DNA from: Desulfococcus multivorans | Lineage (GTDB): Bacteria > Desulfobacterota > Desulfobacteria > Desulfobacterales > Desulfococcaceae | Direction of reading: 5' to 3' | Length of the DNA: 64,000 nucleotides | Assembly: GCF_001854245.1 (NCBI RefSeq) | Contig: NZ_CP015381.1 | Span: 460,001 to 524,000 of the forward strand | Shown here: one piece after another, positions 61,054 to 64,000 of the stretch | Layout: each line of letters opens with the position of its first letter | Position numbering within the stretch: the first letter of the stretch is position 1 | Notes under the pieces: model-generated | Databases searched by the model: none | What the model was told of the DNA's origin: nothing | The model's input: the letters and a program-made list of their open reading frames with translations, nothing else | Position numbers and translations under genes: made by a program

Positions 61054-61821
61054 CTACTGATTGCGTCCAGCCATGACCCCGCCGTCCACATTCCAGATCG
61101 CACCCGTTACCCAACCTGCATCGTCCGAAAGCAGAAACACGATCACCGATGCCACATCAAGAGGTTTTCCGATTCGGCCAATAGGGTGAAAATCATTGAA
61201 GGCCTTTAGCGCCTCGTGAATCTCATCGGGTTTGATGAAGGCGCCGTATATGGGGGTCTCCACCACTGCGGGAGCCACTGCGTTGACGCGTATGCCGTAT
61301 TCCGCCAGTTCCATGGCCAGATGCTGGGTCATGGCATGCAGGCCGGCTTTGGCCATCGAGTAGGCGGATGAGGGCGTGGCTTTAATGGCCTGATGCGCCC
61401 ACATGGAACCGATGTTGACGATGGCCCCGCCGCCGTTTGCAGCCATGTTCTTCGCTGCCTGCTGGGTCACGAAAAAAGCGGCCTTGTTAAGATCCATGTA
61501 GGCATCATAGTCCTCGTTTGTGTGCTGCAGAAAAGCCTTGGGGGAGAATACACCCGCAGCGTTGACGAGGTACTTCACGTTCTTCATTTTATCACGCACG
61601 TGGGAAATCAATCTGGTCACGTCATCCTTTTGCGTGAGATCGCACTGGAAGATATGCACATTATCGGGGGAATCGAAGCCTTCACGGGCTGCCGCCAGTT
61701 TTTCCCGACGGCGGCCGACTATCGTAACCGAGGCGCCGGCATGTACCAACAGCATAGCCGCCTCCAGACCCATTCCACTGCTGCCGCCAATGATCAGCGC
61801 TTCTTTGCCTGAAAAGCTCAT
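61054..61821 (-). CDS. Short-chain dehydrogenase/reductase
   Basis: 255 residues. Cofactor site [20 protein letters not shown] (G-x3-G-x-G), the acidic or basic selector region [12 protein letters not shown] (R-R favours NADP), NAAGVF (N-A-A-G), the catalytic serine in [10 protein letters not shown] and Y-x3-K in [10 protein letters not shown], and [16 protein letters not shown]. Substrate unknown. It faces the RiPP-type cluster and ends next to a half palindrome at about 61040 of the RAYT-linked kind. Confidence 0.9.
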   Translation of the reverse strand: MSFSGKEALIIGGSSGMGLEAAMLLVHAGASVTIVGRRREKLAAAREGFDSPDNVHIFQCDLTQKDDVTRLISHVRDKMKNVKYLVNAAGVFSPKAFLQHTNEDYDAYMDLNKAAFFVTQQAAKNMAANGGGAIVNIGSMWAHQAIKATPSSAYSMAKAGLHAMTQHLAMELAEYGIRVNAVAPAVVETPIYGAFIKPDEIHEALKAFNDFHPIGRIGKPLDVASVIVFLLSDDAGWVTGAIWNVDGGVMAGRNQ

Positions 61822-61919
61822 ATGTCGCTCCTTTTTTCGTCATTGATTGACGCTGCATTTGAAAACAAGCGGCCGTTTTGCACCCGACCGGGCAGCATCA
61901 CGGCCCTTTTTCCCTTCTA

Positions 61920-63671
61920 TCAACTCCCCCCATGCCGTATTGCAGCATCGTTTTCGTAGACAATCTTCCCATCGATGATGGTACAAAGCACCCGGGCGCC
62001 GGCAATCCTGTCTTCCGGAACGGTCAGGATGTCTTCCGACAGCACTACCATATCCGCCAGTTTTCCCGGTGTCAGGGTCCCTTTGATGTGTTCCTCGAAG
62101 GCGGCATAGGCATTGTTGACGGTGTAGGACTTCAAGGCCTCCTCGCGGGTAAGGCGTTGTTCCGGAAAAAAGGACGAACCATCGGGCAGGCGGCGGGTAA
62201 CGGCGGCATGGAAGTTGGCGATGGGATCGATATCTTCGACCGGCGCATCCGTGCCGTTGCTCACAACGGCCTTTGAATCCCAGAGTTTGCGCCAGGCATA
62301 TGCCCCTTCCCGGGCCCGCTGCTCTCCGATCCGTTTGATGACCCACGGGCCGTCGGAGGTTGCATGAACCGCCTGCATGGACGCGATGACCCCGAGAGCC
62401 GCAAATCGCGGGATATCATCGGGATGAAGATGCTGAGCATGCTCTATTCGCCAGCGAAGGCCTCTCTGGCCCGGATGGGCTCGAAACACTTTTTCATACA
62501 GGTCTAAAACTTCGCGATTCGCGCGATCGCCGATGGCATGGGTGTTGATCTGGAATCCGTGTTCAATTCCAAACGCTGCCGCCCTGGTCATGCCGTCGAT
62601 GGATGCCGTGGGAAGTCCCGTACTTTCCGGTTTGTCTGTGTAGGGTTCAAGAAGCCAGGCGCCGTGAGCGCCAAGCGCACCATCCATGAATAGTTTTATG
62701 GATCGAACCGTCAGAAATCCGTTTCCGTAATCCACCAGACGATACGCTGCAAGGTTCTCGAACGGGGTTTTGTCCGGTTTGATCATCACATAGAGCCGAA
62801 CCTGCAATAAACCTTCATCAGCCAATTTTTTGTATAAATCGATTGTGTCCAACGACACGCCACAATCATGGAATGTGGTGATTCCATGGGACACGGCCTT
62901 CTTCATCGCGAGCTGAACCTGTTTCGTCTGTTCAGCCCTGATGTCTTCGGCGGAACGCTGGGCTTGATACCGCTCGAAAGCATCCCGGACAAAGTCCTGG
63001 GCCGATTCACGCAGCATGCCGATGGGTTGGCCGTTGGGGTCGCGAACGATTTCACCCCCTGGCGGATCCGGCGTGTCCGGCCCGATGCCGGCAAGTTCCA
63101 GAGCCTTCCCGTTGACAAATGATGCATGGCCGCTTGCATGGGTCAATCGAACAGGATTATGCGGCGATATTCCGCTCAGATCATGGTGGGTCGGCAATCC
63201 GTCGATGACGGATCTGGGTGGTTTATCCCACTTCTCCTGATGCCATCCCCATCCTTGAATCCATGCCCCGGGTTCGACTCGCTGCGCAGCTTCGGCGATC
63301 ATGGCGACGATGTCGTCCCAATTCCGGGCCATGGTCAGATCAAGCATCATCTGAACCCTTCCCAGTGCCGGCAGGTGTCCGTGCCCTTCGATAAAGCCGG
63401 GTATGACCGGTCGACCCTTCAAATCAATGACCTTGGTGGATGGACCGATAAGCGCTTCCATCTCCTGGGTCGTACCCACGGCTTTGATCCTGTTTCCCTT
63501 AACGGCAAGGGCTTCGGTAAGGTTTATGGCGGGATCGAGCGTCACGATCTTTCCGTTTTTGATCACCAGGTCGGCACGTTCAGCCGCCGCCTTGCCGTCC
63601 ACGCCTGACAAGCCGAGAAACATGGCCGTTATGACGAGTACGGAAACCGCAGATGTCCATTTTTTTTCCAT
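61920..63671 (-). CDS. Secreted amidohydrolase 3-family protein (YtcJ-like)
   Basis: 583 residues from ATG 63671, chosen over an upstream ATG because AGGAGG lies six bases before it and it gives a clean signal peptide (residues about 1-28, WTSAVSVLVITAMFLGLSG then DGKAAAE). DLVIKNGKIVTLDPAINLTE, VIPGFIEGHGHL (metal H-x-H), SIKLFMDGALGAHGAWLLEP, INTHAIGDRANREV, WRIEHAQHLHP and VVSNGTDAPVEDIDP are the amidohydrolase 3 motifs. The lysine that would be carboxylated is in KLFMDGALG. Exported to the periplasm; substrate unknown. Confidence 0.88.
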   Translation of the reverse strand: MEKKWTSAVSVLVITAMFLGLSGVDGKAAAERADLVIKNGKIVTLDPAINLTEALAVKGNRIKAVGTTQEMEALIGPSTKVIDLKGRPVIPGFIEGHGHLPALGRVQMMLDLTMARNWDDIVAMIAEAAQRVEPGAWIQGWGWHQEKWDKPPRSVIDGLPTHHDLSGISPHNPVRLTHASGHASFVNGKALELAGIGPDTPDPPGGEIVRDPNGQPIGMLRESAQDFVRDAFERYQAQRSAEDIRAEQTKQVQLAMKKAVSHGITTFHDCGVSLDTIDLYKKLADEGLLQVRLYVMIKPDKTPFENLAAYRLVDYGNGFLTVRSIKLFMDGALGAHGAWLLEPYTDKPESTGLPTASIDGMTRAAAFGIEHGFQINTHAIGDRANREVLDLYEKVFRAHPGQRGLRWRIEHAQHLHPDDIPRFAALGVIASMQAVHATSDGPWVIKRIGEQRAREGAYAWRKLWDSKAVVSNGTDAPVEDIDPIANFHAAVTRRLPDGSSFFPEQRLTREEALKSYTVNNAYAAFEEHIKGTLTPGKLADMVVLSEDILTVPEDRIAGARVLCTIIDGKIVYENDAAIRHGGS

Positions 63672-63764
63672 GGCGACCTCCTCGAGAACCGCCCGTCCAT
63701 TTAAGTACTGTTCCTTTCGACGAAAAAGAACGTTTATTCTTCCCACGAAAAAAATACGTAATTC

Positions 63765-63992
63765 TCAGAATACGTCATCTGCGGGCGATTGTTCCAGCCG
63801 GCGTAACGCTTCATCGATGGCAGCTCGCGCGTCGGCTGCCGCCGCCCGGCTCATGGCGTCGCCTCCCGCTGGCGGCAGGAGTCCTTTATGGGGTGAACGC
63901 CCCTTGTACTCCGGATCACCGAGCATTTTGCCGGCCCGGCTAGTGCCTCGGCCTACGGTGAGGCGCGCGTCCGGCAAGCTTGGATCGCGCAT
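63765..63992 (-). CDS. Hypothetical protein (possibly partial at window end)
   Basis: 75 residues (MRDPSLPDARLTVGRGTSRA start, DARAAIDEALRRLEQSPADD end). No family is recognised. Alanine- and arginine-rich, so it could be a chance frame; the start may lie beyond 64000. Confidence 0.3.
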   Translation of the reverse strand: MRDPSLPDARLTVGRGTSRAGKMLGDPEYKGRSPHKGLLPPAGGDAMSRAAAADARAAIDEALRRLEQSPADDVF

Positions 63993-64000
63993 GTAAGTCT

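Overview
The window is accessory DNA from a GC-moderate bacterium, most likely a Desulfobacterota-type (former deltaproteobacterial) anaerobe. That guess rests on the mix of families: a phasin, a c-di-GMP-I riboswitch ahead of a repeat-propeller protein, SPASM/B12 radical SAM enzymes, RAYT palindromes, IS91 with a linked integrase, and two long 36-bp-repeat CRISPR arrays. No rRNA or tRNA was seen and the species cannot be named from sequence alone.

Layout. 1-1177: CRISPR array 1, cut by the window edge, no cas genes. 1.2-2.0 kb: tandem palindromic repeats. 2.0-7.1 kb: a compact phage- or satellite-like module with a repressor, a divergent control region with two matching 17-bp operator candidates, an O-like replication protein, a possible helicase-loader partner, small DNA-binding and unknown proteins. 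7.0-22.3 kb: a defence island with Mrr, an HNH nuclease, a five-gene minus-strand operon (SF1 helicase-nuclease, membrane coiled-coil protein, membrane coiled-coil McrB-type ATPase, DUF2357/McrC-like protein, Hsp70-like protein) that matches the published CoCoNuT class of type IV restriction systems, and a truncated hsdM. 22.3-30.9 kb: mobile and decayed DNA: a RAYT transposase with its own palindromes inside the reading frame, a mazE with destroyed mazF, IS3-, IS701- and IS1634-like remnants, CRISPR array 2 with its leader, and hsdR, hicB and AlbA/RecG-like fragments. 31-41.5 kb: small independent cargo genes (methyltransferases, hicBA, metallo-hydrolase, phasin, cardiolipin-synthase-like protein, FMN protein, DUF3597, DUF937, a glycosidase-fold propeller). 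41.9-50.3 kb: large repeat proteins (a seven-unit SBBP propeller behind a c-di-GMP-I riboswitch, a six-unit lectin-like propeller, a repeat-plus-metallophosphoesterase protein) and an IS91 element with integrase. 50.7-53.2 kb: a Septu-like remnant, higA with dead higB, a second Mrr-family gene, another RAYT remnant. 53.2-64 kb: adenosine deaminase, aldo/keto reductase, a likely unreported RiPP-type cluster, an SDR and a secreted amidohydrolase.

Two observations stand out. First, 55.77-60.95 kb encodes a PqqD-like recognition protein, three radical SAM enzymes and a 243-residue repeat protein carrying 24 copies of a nine-residue unit GYPAGGVRM. Nearly all DNA variation between units is synonymous in that frame only, so it is a real, selected protein and a good candidate for a multi-core RiPP precursor. 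Second, a conserved promoter with two upstream inverted repeats recurs in several places, ahead of both Mrr-family genes and a small membrane protein gene, which suggests a shared regulatory module spread through this defence region.
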